A DNA stretch of 64,000 nucleotides, taken from contig NC_060885.1 in the NCBI RefSeq assembly GCF_014805685.1, positions 18,714,132-18,778,131 on the forward strand, read 5' to 3'. The stretch comes from Silurus meridionalis. Its lineage: Eukaryota; Chordata; Actinopteri; Siluriformes; Siluridae. The notes under the pieces were generated by a model that saw nothing but the letters and a program-made list of their open reading frames with translations, searched no databases and was not told the origin of the DNA. Made by a program: the position numbers and the translations under genes. Below are positions 45,187 to 57,378 of the stretch, in pieces; the first letter of the stretch is position 1, and each line of letters opens with the position of its first letter.

Positions 45187-47389
45187 ACATACACCAAAAA
45201 ATATATATATATAAAATAGCTGTTCTTATTATCTCTATGTTGTTTCTCTTATTTTTTATTTGTGTTTAAAATTCACTGAAGTATTGTAACAATGACATGT
45301 TAATGACTTTTTGTGCTACTCAGTTGTGTTTTTTAGTTTTTCATAAATGTAGATACAATGTTCAAATTCGCAATGTTTTCCTTTTTAAAGCCTACCAGCA
45401 AAATCATTAATTAGTGTCAGACAGACCAACATAAAGACATGACAGTGTAGAAAGACCAACTTTTATTTGCAGAATACTCACTAATAACGTACCATTCAAT
45501 TTACTAAATAATAGAAATTGAGTTTAAAAGCTGAAGGCTTTTCCGTGAAAGTTGTTGGCAATGAACTGATAATTATTTAGTGCACAGCCACAATAGAACT
45601 TACATTAGATTCAAGAAAGTTATGAATACCTGGGAATTCTGAATTTAAGATCATTTTCTCATAGAGAAAAATCATACAGTTTTTCTCTCTAAATATTTTC
45701 CTAGTCATTTCTGTGACATTGCATCTACATATCAATCGGCTGAGTGACAAAGACTCATTAAAGCACTTTATGTACAGCATAGGAGTCACAGAATGCAGTA
45801 AAAAAAGAAGAGCTCAGCTGCTAATTGAACAATACTTGCTTTTTTATATTCATATACATTATATTCATATTCATATATTTCAGGCTTCAGCATATCTCAA
45901 AAGAAAGGAGTCTGAACCAGTGTCCACATAATACACTAAATAATTAAATAATTTTTATAATAGTAAATAAAGTAAATAATTTGACAATATGTTAATTAGA
46001 AGGAATATATGTCCATGCATGTATAGTATCAAATATATCTCAAATAAATTGCATTTAATATAATGATAATTTAACTATTATGAAATAAATACATTTTTTA
46101 CTGTTCAGTTATTTTCATCCAAAAAGTCTTAGTGGTACAAATAGTGTTCTCATACTCCAGGGATTGGAATTTGCTTAGTTCTATTTATTGTCCATGTAAA
46201 ATGTTCTGTGTAGTCTGTGTAGCACATTTCTGTTTACCTCATAAGATAACTGTTTTATAAACAGTCTTTCTCTAATTAAAGTGCATCTCCAATATATCAG
46301 TGTGTACATAAAAGGTGTAATTAGTTCCTGAAATGCTGGAGAATACTCAGAGCAACATGCTGCTAATGAAATAAGCAAATGAATATATAAACACATAAAT
46401 AAGTAATTGTTATTACTGTGGTTGAATGCACACAAATAGCAAAACAAAACAAAACAGCAACGTTCCAAAATCTAGTGAAAAAAATCTAGTTTTCCCAGAG
46501 GAGTTGAGGTTATTATAATATTATAATAAATTTAGAATTAAATATTGAAAAAACACATTTCAGAGTTCAGGTGTGTTTGTGGTCAGAAACCATTGGTGCT
46601 CTTGTGCATATTGTTTGTGTAAGGCTTAAAAAAAATTAAATGATTTTATGGAGAAACAACACGGTGCACACAAGTGGAAATCAAAATAAATGGCCTCAGA
46701 TAGAACATTGAGGTTTCTTTGGCACGCATGTTGATTTTGTTTAAAGACACACAGGATGAGCACTACTGAACACATTCATAACTTTAGCCCTTTAGAATAC
46801 TTAAGGTTTGCGCTATTATATACGCATTGATTTTTCACACACTGAAGTGCACTCAGATTTGAGCAAATCACACATAATGAGGAAAAAATACATCATTATT
46901 TAGACCTCAAGATTGTCTGTGGACCATAGCAATGCCTGGATAGAAGCAGGCTTGGGAAAAACTTGGGGATAACCTCTTAACTCATTGTGTATGAACAGAA
47001 GGAAAGAAAAAAGGTACTGCAAAAAATTTCTGCTTGAATTACCTAATATCAATCAAATTTCACCCTCAGTGCTCCAAAAGTGGTGATAATTCTAAATGCC
47101 TGTACTCCAGCCAAAAATACAAATACCTAGTGACACCAAGTAGCTGTTTCAAAAAGCTGTCAAGAATTTTTCCTGCAGTCAGGTAAAGAAGTCCAACTTC
47201 CACGTCTGTCTTTTAACAGTTCATTCTGTATATTGTCAGTTAGACAGTTTCACAATGTTAATGTGCTAAATAACTTAGATGCAAGGCAAGACTTAGCATC
47301 ACTAAAAAAAGTAATAGTTTTGATGACACTTCAGTTAATCTGAAAGAGTCAGATATCTGCAGGTTTATTGCTGCATACATATGTGCAAT

Positions 47390-47391
<2 letters not shown>

Positions 47392-47424
<33 letters not shown>

Positions 47425-47437
47425 GTGTGTGTGTGTA
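47392..47437. repeat. (TG)n microsatellite
   Basis: TG tract with one AGG interruption. Confidence 0.95.
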
Positions 47438-49703
47438 TCCATGCACATCTTTTCATGAATATTCTAATACATGTCCATAAACTCTAATGTTTAAAGACCT
47501 GACTGATTAATGGACTGTTTATCGGCCCTTTGTGCTTTACTAGCGCTAGAACAACATATGAACATAGAGTACATGAGATCTACATACGTCTACACTTTAA
47601 TGTGAGTGTGTATGTGTGTGTCTGTGTGTCTAAAGGTTCTCTCTTCTACAGGGAGAGAAGTATAAGCCAGGGTTGGTATAATGAGTTTTTTTTAAATTAA
47701 ACCGTTAATGATGACTAATGCTTATTAACTTATAAGTAACTTATTATTAAGTCTGATTTTGGCCATGATGTAAACAACAGTGCTCTTACATTTCCTTTCT
47801 CTATATTAATGACAGAGAAAAGGTTATTGGAGTGATTTGTCCCTAACTGCTTTGAGACAATTATAGTTCGTCCATTGAGTGTGCCAAATGAATTCTTGAT
47901 TAAAAGTAAGTGCATGTTGTACAAATATATTGAATTTAAGTCTCTATAATTATATTCTTACCCAGACCTTATATATTAGGTATTTGTCATGTGTCCAACT
48001 GTGTCCAGACACACAAACCTTTTAAGGATTGCTCATTTTGCATTCAGGAGCAATATCACAATTAAGATCACTTTATTTCTAGGAAGCATACTAATTCATA
48101 CATTAACACTCTAAGGCTAATCAGTGAACTTTACCACGTAATTAGCTGCTTTGAAGTTTTTTTTCTTGCTGGATTCAGTATTAAGATAAGGCTGCAAGAT
48201 AAGCCAGCTGGTTAGTATTCTGTACCCAAGGGAAAAAAACGAGTACAAACTGATCTAAAATGAGAATGCATCAACAGAATATTAAATTCAGTGAAGGCTC
48301 TAAGATTTAGCGATCCATATCAAGAAATGGAACATTCCTGGGGCCAGTGGGTCCTTACTTTGATCATAACAGACATTGCAAATGCTTCAAAATCAATGAT
48401 CATTTTGATGGAACAGGTGCAAAATGGATTTTATAAGGACAGGGTAGACCTGTGACAAACCACGTTGAAACATGGAACAGGACATATGCATTGCCTTCCT
48501 GACACAGGTAACATTGCACTTAAGCTTAGGTTGAATATTTACATATAGATATAAAGCATGACAGCAGAGCTATGAGGCAAAACAGTAAGAGAAATAAATT
48601 GGATATTTCATGAGAACAAAAATCTACTTTAAATAGATGATTCTGATAACTGCACATATTTGATTACCTGTCAAAATTCAACAGATACTGCATATTGTGA
48701 GTGAACTAGAAAATCACAAGCACTTTCCAGAGTGCACCTGTGAACATAAATATATGTTCAATAAATGGCAACCATTCCAGTGTGAAGATAATAACGCATT
48801 ATTTTTTCTATTTTATCTATTCGTATTTTATACGAGTGTGAACAATGTGCACGGGCTGAAAATATGTCATCAATTTAAACTACTCTTGTGATAATATTGA
48901 TGAAAATATTTTAAGAAGTTGTACTTTATTGTATTACAACTACAAGATGTATTGCATTTTTATATGCTGAGCTTTGTTTAAAGACACAATTTCATAGGTT
49001 GTTTAGGAACTGTGAGTTTTTATTATTTATTTTTATTCCATTTTATCCAGGTCATTTTTAAACTTCCACTTTTATTTAATAAATGTAATTCCATAAAATA
49101 ATAAAATTATAATTATAAGTTTTTGCAAGTTCACTGGGCAGGTACAAAATGTGAACTTTATTGTTGCTGCTTTTTGCTGCATTCTTTCATAACTACTGAA
49201 AACCTGAAAATATGATTAATCATGTGACAGAAACAATATATAATATTGATGTTGCAAAAAGAATATTGTGGTAAGTGTGGCTATATTAATTATCCTACTC
49301 TCTGTCACTTTATCTTCTGTTCTCTCCTATTTCTAACTATTTTGCTTTATTTCAATAGCCAATTAACATACCTATTTTATATTCAAACATTTAAATATGA
49401 AAGACATGTAAATGATTTTTCTCTGTTTGCTTGCCAAACACATTTACACATTGATCTGCAGATGAAAAGCTGTTTACCCTCTAGCTTTTACTAAATAAAT
49501 CAATAAACCTCAATTCTTGTCAATTCTCATGGACTTCCAGTCCACATTTTTCTCTCACATTTAAGAATTATGATTTTCTCTTGCTGTAAATGACATTCCC
49601 TGAATACTACTAGTTAATCAATACACTACATTCACTGCTCAGCTACATAAGTCTGGCTAAATTATTTTAATTATAATTTAAGAAAAGGCTGACATTTTTT
49701 ATT

Positions 49704-49708
<5 letters not shown>

Positions 49709-49747
<39 letters not shown>
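49709..49747. repeat. (CT)n microsatellite
   Basis: About 19 CT units. Confidence 0.96.
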
Positions 49748-49751
<4 letters not shown>

Positions 49752-52342
49752 TTTGGAAATTCTATCATTTTCTTTTTTAAGTTCTTTTAAAACAGCTTTT
49801 TAAAGCCCAGACATGGAGGATGTTTGTCCTCTATTCTTTACACACACTCCATTTGCACTTTAAGACTGATGAGGAACAGATACATAGCAAGTTAATGGTA
49901 AGCTTTTGATACAGTAACTCTGCTGGGTCCTCTGTGAAAATGCTGATAAGCCCTTGTCTTATGTTTAATTCCCCTCAGAGAGAACTAAAGAATCCAGTAT
50001 GAGATGTCACCAAGTCAGAAGTCCACATAACTGGTAGTCTTAATAAACAGATATCAAGTAACCTTTTGATATGCAATCCACTATATATTCTTTGTGCAAT
50101 TTATTTTTTATTCTATCACCCCAAATGCTTACTCAAACAATACTGGGCTGATGCATGACGGATAGAGTATGCACTCTTACTCATCAATCCCAAATCCCAA
50201 ATACATGTGCTCTGTCGACAGAGAATCTTGAATCTGCATAATGTGTCAGCAATATTAACCTTCTTATGTAGAAGTCATTTTATAACTGCTGTCTGATCTT
50301 TCTGTTCCTTTGAAGTTCACTGAGACACCAAGTGGTTGGTGTATAAAGGCCTTCTGTCATACACATGACCTATTCATTTGGACCGCAGAGGGTGTAAATC
50401 ACCACTATTCTATAAACTTACTGAAACCTACTCTGTTGATGAAGCCAGCATTATAAAATCAGCAGAAATTATTACTTCGCAACAGCAGAAAATAAGGGAT
50501 ATGGAATGTTAAACATACTTTATAAACAAATTCATAAAGGATATCTTTAACACTGGCAGTGCACTTTTAAGATTTTTTTTATGTGGTATTTTTAAGGACT
50601 AGTACCTGAATATAAAGTGGGCAACCAAGTGAATATTTTGCATGAATTTTTGCAAAATTGTGTATGTGCATATCCAGTATATTGTGATAATTTGGAGGAT
50701 CTGAGCTGATTTTACTATATTTATGTCAGCATAATTTTTCATGTCAGCATAATTTCTCAAATGTAGTCAGGAAAAATAAAGAAATATTCCATTTTAGCAG
50801 TCATGACTTGTCCATAAGCTCAGGTTGGGCAGAAGTCCACCATACAAATATCGTTAATAAAAAAATACTATAATAATTACTCCATATCCTCCCAGATATT
50901 GTAGTCATGGGGTTGTGACATCAACTCCATAGAGTTATTAGTACACCTCATGAAAATAGGAACAAGAGCATGTGGTAATTAACACCTGTTAGAATAAGAA
51001 TCAGATTGGCCAATGCACTTTCTATGAACATTTTTAGTAAAGGATAAGTAGCAGACAGAACAGATCAGATCACTTGCAACCAAGAAATTAACATATTTTA
51101 TAGCAAAAAAATTAGATGAAATCTAAATATTATTTTCTTCAAGCAAAACTTAAGTTTAAGTGCAGACAGTATGTAGAACACTTTAATCGCTATTTCATGA
51201 AATATTGCAAAGACTGAAATAGAGAAACTGTAATTGTGGAGTGCATAATGTCCATATGTCCAAAAAAAATACATTTGCATTATGTGCAAATGTATTGCCT
51301 TGTTTCCCATTCAAAAAAGCTGAGAACATAAAGTCTTTTCTAATGCTGTTTTATTACTGTGTGGTTTTGAGAGTTTGCTTAAGCTTTGTGACCCTGGATA
51401 ATGACATTATCCCTTATGTGCGCTTTTTATATATGGGACACTCCTGTTGTGTATAAAAGCCAGCTAAACAAAGGTATTTCTAAAACTGTTCAAAACCATC
51501 TACTGGGGTTGTTGGAGTATTTCAAATAAATTACTAGTGTTCTATAGAAGGAATCAAGAAAGCAGCTTGACTTAATCCTTGTTTGCCCTATGATATTACA
51601 GAACTACCTGTTGGTCTTTACTTTTCTAGAAAGCTAGATGTCATAAAATATATGTGAGAATTGGCTAATAAGAAATTGACAACTTATTTGGAATAAATGG
51701 AATTTACATTTTTTTTTAAGATATTGAACTACAAACAGATGCTATTTTATGGTTACTTACACAGTAAAATACTCTCTGTAATGTATGGGGTAATAATACA
51801 AAATGTAGATGGTATAGATTATTTAATTTTCTTTTCACTTTCCCAATGCCTTCATTGTCCTGTTGTTATCTGGTATGTAGTAATACATCTGAAGTGCAGC
51901 ATTGAGGGTCTCCAGAGACAGAAGATATGGCAAAGAGACGGATAGTGGTGCATTACTAAGAGCTTCTTCCCGCGATGCACATTCCTGTTCCTTTACCCCC
52001 ACTCTCTTTTTCTTCTTCATCTATTGTTCATGAGCTGGCCCTTGTTCTCAGTCCTTAGAGAGGCTGCTAAACAGCTGAGGTGGCATTGCCCACGTTCATC
52101 TTTTTCATTGGGTGCAGCCTCCAAAGCTCAGGCCTATTTATCACACACATCATAGGCATGGGTAGCTACAGAAACAGAGGAGGAAAGGTAGTACATGGAT
52201 AGGGCTAGAGAGAAGAAAGGGCCAAGAGGTAATGGAGAGGAGGGAGATTGGGGGTTAAGTATGGGTTAGTATTGCATATGATTCAGAAAAAAACCTACAA
52301 AGGATTGCTGAGGAAAGTGGGTGAATGTTAAGAAAAAATAAC

Positions 52343-53215
52343 AAATAACATAAAACCAGCTGCCTAATATTGTTTATGGACCATTTGTGTCACCATAACA
52401 GCACTGACCCATTGAGGCATGGACTCCACAAGACTCCTGTAGGTATGCTGTGGTATCTGACACAAAGCACAACCACAACCACAGATGCTTGATCAAATTG
52501 AGATATGGAGAATTTTGCAGAGTGGCAGGGCAAATTATCTTGCTGTAAGAGGCCCCTGCAATTAGATACCATTGCCATGAATAGGTGTTCTTAGCTGCAC
52601 AAGTGTTTAGGTAGGTGGTTTGTGTCAAAGTAACACATGAATGTAGGGCCTAAGGTTTTCCATCAGAACATTGCCCAGAGCATCACCCTGCCTCCATCTG
52701 TGTCTAGTCTAGTTCTGATGCCTATTTTAGGTACTTTCAAGTGATGGACAGGTGTCAGCATAGGCACTTTGTCCAGTCTTCCTCCAGACACATCAAAATA
52801 CAATGCACTGCATTGCACAATGCACTGTATGTTTTGATAATTGTAGCAATCAGTGCTACAATACCTCTTTTGAATGGTTAATTTTTGCTCCCCACTCACA
52901 TACAGTAAGTAAGTCTTGCTCACCCATGACCCTGTCATCGGTTCATCTGTTTTACTTCTTTAAACCACTGTTACACAATGCTAGACATTGCATACCATGA
53001 ACACCGCACAACACTTTCTGTTTTGGTGTTGCAATGACCCAATTATCTTGCCATCACATTTAAGCTCTTGTAAAGTCACTCAAATCTTTATGTTTGCCCA
53101 TTTTTCTGCTTCCAACACATCAGCTTTGTGAACTCATTGTTTACTTAATTACTAATTTAGGAGTGACCATTAACAGGTGCCATCATCAGTGGTTTTAATG
53201 TGTTTGGCTGATCTG
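52343..53215 (-). mobile_element. Tc1-like transposon of a second lineage, strongly degraded
   Basis: It runs from ACATAAAACCAGCTGCCTAATATTG to AACAGGTGCCATCATCAGTG, TTTTAATGTGTTTGGCTGAT. The outer repeats are ACATAAAACCAGCTG and, inverted, ACATTAAAACCACTG, partly matching. The order of internal phrases (GACCCATTGAGGCATGGACT; GGCAGGGCAAATTATCTTGC; AACATTGCCCAGAGCATCAC) is that of a widespread fish Tc1-family element different from the one at 34402. At 873 bases it is shorter than an intact copy; most of the middle of the transposase is deleted. Confidence 0.75.
52374..53109 (-). pseudogene. Tc1-like transposase relic
   Basis: Minus: MGKHKDLSDFTRA then stop (start near 53106); later VPMLTPVHHLKVPKIGIRTR and DTDGGRVMLWAMF; then, in another frame, LQQDNLPCHSAKF (catalytic Asp of the QQDN motif) and SQFDQASVVV in place of a PIEHLW block. 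Stops and frame changes interrupt all parts. Confidence 0.7.
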
Positions 53216-53236
53216 CATATTTTGATTTATTATAAC

Positions 53237-53241
<5 letters not shown>

Positions 53242-53316
<75 letters not shown>
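53242..53316. repeat. (TA)n microsatellite
   Basis: About 37 uninterrupted TA units just outside the right end of the Tc1-like element. Confidence 0.97.
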
Positions 53317-53320
<4 letters not shown>

Positions 53321-54754
53321 TTTCTATTTATGGTACAATACTGACCAGCTATTTTGGAAACTGAGATATACATAATATTATTGGCATACAGTCACTATTT
53401 CCTTTTGCTTCTTGTCATGTACAACACATGAACTTTGCATAGGGGCTTGTTAATACATTCAAAATAAGCTATCCTCCTGATCTTATTCTACCTTATCATC
53501 TCTTTTCATCTCTTTATGGCTGTCATTATTATATTTCATACTTTTCTAAGCCATTTTGAGCTCCATGGCTACTAGCCTGAGTTCCCTCATTAGCTTGATA
53601 GCCTTGTTATCTATCACTCCCACACTGTCCGTGAGTTAGCTATAAAATGTTCTCTTTCTGCTTATTTTGGTTTGTATCTCGTTCCTTAATGAATGTGAGC
53701 TCACACTGTGGCTCTTTTTACATGGCTGAATCAAATGTGTCTAAATGTAGGCACTGATTAACACACAGCAGGATTCTAATTGATACTGGGAAATGCTAAC
53801 TTCCTGTTCTATGCAGCTAATTTGTAGCACTAGATCTGAGGAGACAGGGACCTGTGGAGCAACAGAGCCAGTTCATTTTAGGATTAATGTTCTGCTGAGT
53901 CCCTACTGACACTGCTGCATCTCATGAATTTGGTAATATTGTCGCATGGTGCCATCCCTTAATTAGTTTGGCAAAAAGTCACAATGCGTACGTTTAATGA
54001 ACAGGTGGCTAGATGGTTTCTTTTAAGTGGAATTGTAGGAGAACAAGCTCATGACCTAAGGCTTGTGTCAATGAATGTATCTATATGTGGACCACCTAGC
54101 ACCATTTACCCTTAAAGTGTTTTATTTGTTTGTTTGTTTGTTTTTGCATCTATGCTTTATTTGTAGCCTTCTTGGTTGAATTGACAGTCACTATCAGCCC
54201 ACCTTTCACCCTCTCATATTAGTGATGGACATTCACTTGTTCATGCTGGGAGTGCACATGCTGGGAGATACTGACCTGAAGGGCTAAAAATAACTCCATC
54301 TACCTTAAGGAGGCTTATACAGCTTTTTTTGTAAAGTCATGACTGATTGTCATCTAGTACTGCCACCTGTGGTTAGTTACCTATCTTATAAAGAGGTGTG
54401 CTATATTATCATATTAGACTTAAACCTGAATATTTAGCTTCATTTTAACCTACACAAAACACTTCTAGGTCAGTCAATAGATTGTTACAAAATGTAGCTG
54501 CTTTGCTTTACCCAGTCACATTATTCGCTCATGTTGGTTTTCTAGTTATGGTATCAGTGCTTTGAGCTACAGCTTTGACATCAAAATGAACATACCAGAA
54601 ACATGGCAAAGAACTCCCTGCTGAGGATCGGTTAAAATGATTTACAGCAGAGATGATTTTTACAGAACTGTCAAACGCTTTAAGTGCATGTATTACTTTC
54701 CCTAACATCTTGTCCAATCCTGTTTTATTCCTTATTTATATTGCATTCAGTGTA

Positions 54755-54905
54755 AATAGGATTTATGCATTGAGGTGATCCTCAGCTCAGATTACTGTCT
54801 GTGTGGAGTTTCTCAGGTTAATCCACAGTCTCCAGGTTTTAACACCTTGTAAAAATATGCCACTGGTGTGTGTATGAGACTCTGCAATGGAATGTTAACC
54901 TATAC
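54755..54905 (+). repeat. SINE-like interspersed repeat, degraded
   Basis: GATCCTCAGCTCAGATTACT, GTCTGTGTGGAGTTTCTC, AAAATATGCCACTGGTGTGT and AGACTCTGCAATGGA follow in order a common teleost repeat of the same kind as the 8465 copy. Family not certain. Confidence 0.5.
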
Positions 54906-55672
54906 GGCATAAATACCCAGAGAATTTTTTATGGATGCGCCACGACACGAACTCAGGGATATTAATTATTTATAATTAATGAATTGATTAATTGGTTATT
55001 TACATTTTTGTTTGTGTTGCAGTTACTGAAGGTTTTGCAAATACTGAATAAATAATTTATGCACTTAATTCATTGTTTATCAATAAGCTCCATTCAGTGT
55101 CCACAAAGGAAGGTGAATAATCCTCTCTCATGCTCGCTCTCTCTTTATGCAGAACTGTGGGTTTCTGAATATGTGAAAAATATACTTTAGTCGATTTACC
55201 AAAGGGGGAAATGAGTTTATGAGCTAAAGCATTAGTTGCTGGAATAACAAGAGCCACATTATGTTGCAAGCCCTTGGCAAGTTTTTCTCACTAGTGACTC
55301 TTTAAAAATGTCCTGGGTGAAAAGGTGTCGTAAAGCTCTCTCTTTCTCTTTAGTCATAATTTTCCTGCCTTTGGGAAGGATAAGAGGATGCACATGCTAA
55401 TGTGTTTATCTTTTTGAAAGTCATAAGTATTTTTTTTTTTTTACTTCATCATTATTACAATGTAAAGGCTGTTGTGGACAATCACACCCATGCATGGGCC
55501 TTTCCCAAGCTGTTACCACTGTCTCCTACAAGATTAAAGCACAGAATGTGTTTGTATGCTATAACATTAAGATTTCCCTTTCCTGGAACTAAATGGCCCA
55601 AACCTGTGACCTGCACAAAGCCCTCAAAGGTCTAAACACTAAAGACTTTTGGTATACACAGACGATATGTTT

Positions 55673-56335
55673 CAGGAATCCACCTGCCATGCCCCCCTTT
55701 GGCAGGCGACGACTCACCTCCAAGTTCCCCACAAGGCGACGGCTCACCTCCAAGTTCCCCACAAGGCGACGGCTCGCATCCTAGACTCTCTGATGCCGAC
55801 GTCTCGCCTCCAAGCCTCTCCGAGGGTGACGACGTAGACCGGAGTTCCTCTCCAGGCGACGTCACTCCTCCGAGTTCCTTTCCAGGCGATGTCACTCCTC
55901 CGAGCTCCTCTCCAGGTCACGTCGAAATTCCTCTGAGGACGACAAAGCCCTCCCGAGCTCCTTCCAAGGTGCCGAAACACTCCAGAGACCTGCCGTGGAT
56001 GCCGTCAGACCTAATCTCCACAGGGGACTTCGGGTCCTTCTCGACCTTCCCTGGGTTCTTGCCTGTGCGTTCCAAGCCTCCTCCTTCGACCCTGGATGGT
56101 TGGCGGGGCCACCCATGGTGTGGGTGGTTTTGGGGCGTCAGGTGCTGCCCCTAGAGGGGGGGTAATGTCAGGAATCCACCTGCCATGCCCGTCTCGGCAG
56201 AGTTCCCACAAGTGCGCCGCTCCATTCCAGAGTTCCCACGAGCATGCTGCTCCTTTCCATTTCGTTTGCTCTTTAGCTCCAAGCCTCACTTAAACTAATG
56301 GTCATGAGGTTAAATAAGCACAAATTCCCATTATT
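55673..56335 (+). mobile_element. LTR-retrotransposon 3' remnant: internal end, polypurine tract, start of 3' LTR
   Basis: GC-rich island in AT-rich DNA. A polypurine tract AGAGGGGGGGTAA (56153-56165) is followed at once by TGTCAGGAATCCACCTGCCA (from 56166), the layout at the start of a 3' LTR. The same CAGGAATCCACCTGCCATGC also occurs at 55673-55694, as if the start of a 5' LTR were joined by a deletion to the last ~470 bases of the internal region. No gag or pol domain is recognised. The LTR end is not defined; sequence up to the palindromes at 56336 may belong to it. Confidence 0.55.
55705..55944 (+). repeat. 30-bp x 8 GC-rich minisatellite
   Basis: Units start at exactly 55705, 55735, 55765, 55795, 55825, 55855, 55885 and 55915, each beginning GG(C/T)GAC or a one-base variant. 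Because 30 is a multiple of 3, one plus frame reads a 10-residue repeat (GDVTPPSSFP, GDGSPPSSPQ). The frame is open from about 55699 to 56154 without an ATG near its start, so I do not call it a gene. Confidence 0.95.
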
Positions 56336-56424
56336 AGTCTGTCCACTCTTCTGGCGAGAAGAGTGGACAAGTCTTGAATCCCATTCCAGATTTAGAATCT
56401 GGAATGGGATTCAAAACACAGACT
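56336..56424. repeat. Three-stem palindrome (cloverleaf-like)
   Basis: Hairpin 1: GTCCACTCTTCT (56341-56352), 4-base loop, perfect 12-base complement (56357-56368). Hairpin 2: a perfect 19-base stem, 56374-56392 with 56396-56414, 3-base loop TAG. Outer stem AGTCT (56336-56340) with AGACT (56420-56424). It lies between the LTR remnant and the Tc1-like MITE. Confidence 0.95.
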
Positions 56425-56443
56425 TGTCAATATAGTGTACACA

Positions 56444-56952
56444 ATATGGACAAAAACTTTTGGACACCTAACCATACAATTCAAATGTGTTTTTAGAACA
56501 CCTATTCTACATTTAGTCCCCATTTTGCTGTTTGAATAACCTCCACTCTTTGGGGAAGATGTTCCATTATATTATGAAAATTTGTGCTCATTCAGCAACT
56601 AGGGCATTAGTAAAGTCAGGTATGGCTGTAGACTGAGGAGGCCTGGGATGCACTCAGCATTCCAGTTTATCCCAAAGGTGTTCAAAAGGATTGAGGTCAG
56701 AGCTCTATAGCAGGCCACTCACAATCTTTAACTCTAACCCATGTAAACCATATCTTTATGGATCTTGCATTGAGTGCAGGGCATTGTCGTGCTGGTCTCC
56801 TAGTTCAAGCAAAGGGAAAATATAATGCTACTGCATCCAAAGACGTCCTATGCAATTTTGTGCATTTGTGCAATTTTGTGCCTCCAATCTTGTGGTAACA
56901 GTTTGGGGAAAAACCTCATATGGCCGTGTGTCCCAATACTTTTTTTCCATAT
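56444..56952. mobile_element. Non-autonomous Tc1-like element, ~509 bp
   Basis: Ends TATGGACAAAAACTTTTGGA and, inverted, TATGGAAAAAAAGTATTGGG share the TATGGACAAAAGTATTGGGA consensus of a common fish Tc1 group. Internal phrases such as CCTCCACTCTTTGGGGAAGA and GGTGTTCAAAAGGATTGAGG belong to its degraded transposase region. It has no usable frame. Confidence 0.75.
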
Positions 56953-57378
56953 AATGTATGTCTGGATATTGTGAATAAATAATAGTGCATTTGCAGATTT
57001 GGAGAACTTTAGCATTTATTCTTATTCGGCAAATGTTGTCTAAGCTCAAATTATGCTTAATTACACTTAATTACACAGACCTCTTACTTTAACTGAATAA
57101 ACACCAGTTTAACAGAATTGGTTAATTTCCCAGTTTCTCTCCAAAATGATAAATTTATTTAGCTAATATTTGAATGTACCTACATATGTTTTATTTCCTT
57201 TCCTTTATTGCATTTTAACAGCTTTATAATTGGAATAATATGACCATTTGATCATGCATATGTGATCACGCAACATTTGAGCATGTCACATGTCTTATGC
57301 AGGTGAAGCAGGTAACAGTGGTGCCATTCAGCTTCATGGTTTAGAGTTCATCTCTGGGATTCACATACCATCTACTAT

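Larger units (their letters stand above)
43905..52340. other. No gene seen; long unique stretch with microsatellites
   Basis: About 8.4 kb with no recognisable transposon or gene. Microsatellites: (GAAA)n 44208-44274, (CA)n 44873-44900, (AAAT)n 45145-45186, (TG)n 47392-47437, (CT)n 49709-49747. The stretch 44440-44720 is compositionally balanced and a candidate conserved non-coding element; 45060-45145 is rich in AATTAATT-type words. Reading frames here are all under 100 codons and without motifs. Confidence 0.5.
53216..55668. other. No gene seen; (TA)n tract, SINE-like relic and a candidate conserved block
   Basis: (TA)n at 53242-53316. The stretch 53560-54060 has few homopolymers, balanced composition and words such as CTCATTAGCTTGATAGCC, GCACTGATTAACACAC and CCCTTAATTAGTTTGGC, and could be a conserved non-coding element. 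The remainder is plain. Confidence 0.4.

Noticed and set aside
55632..56289. Long overlapping minus-strand frames in the GC-rich island
   Set aside because: They mirror the 30-bp repeat on the opposite strand; the polypurine tract and LTR start fix the element's orientation as plus.
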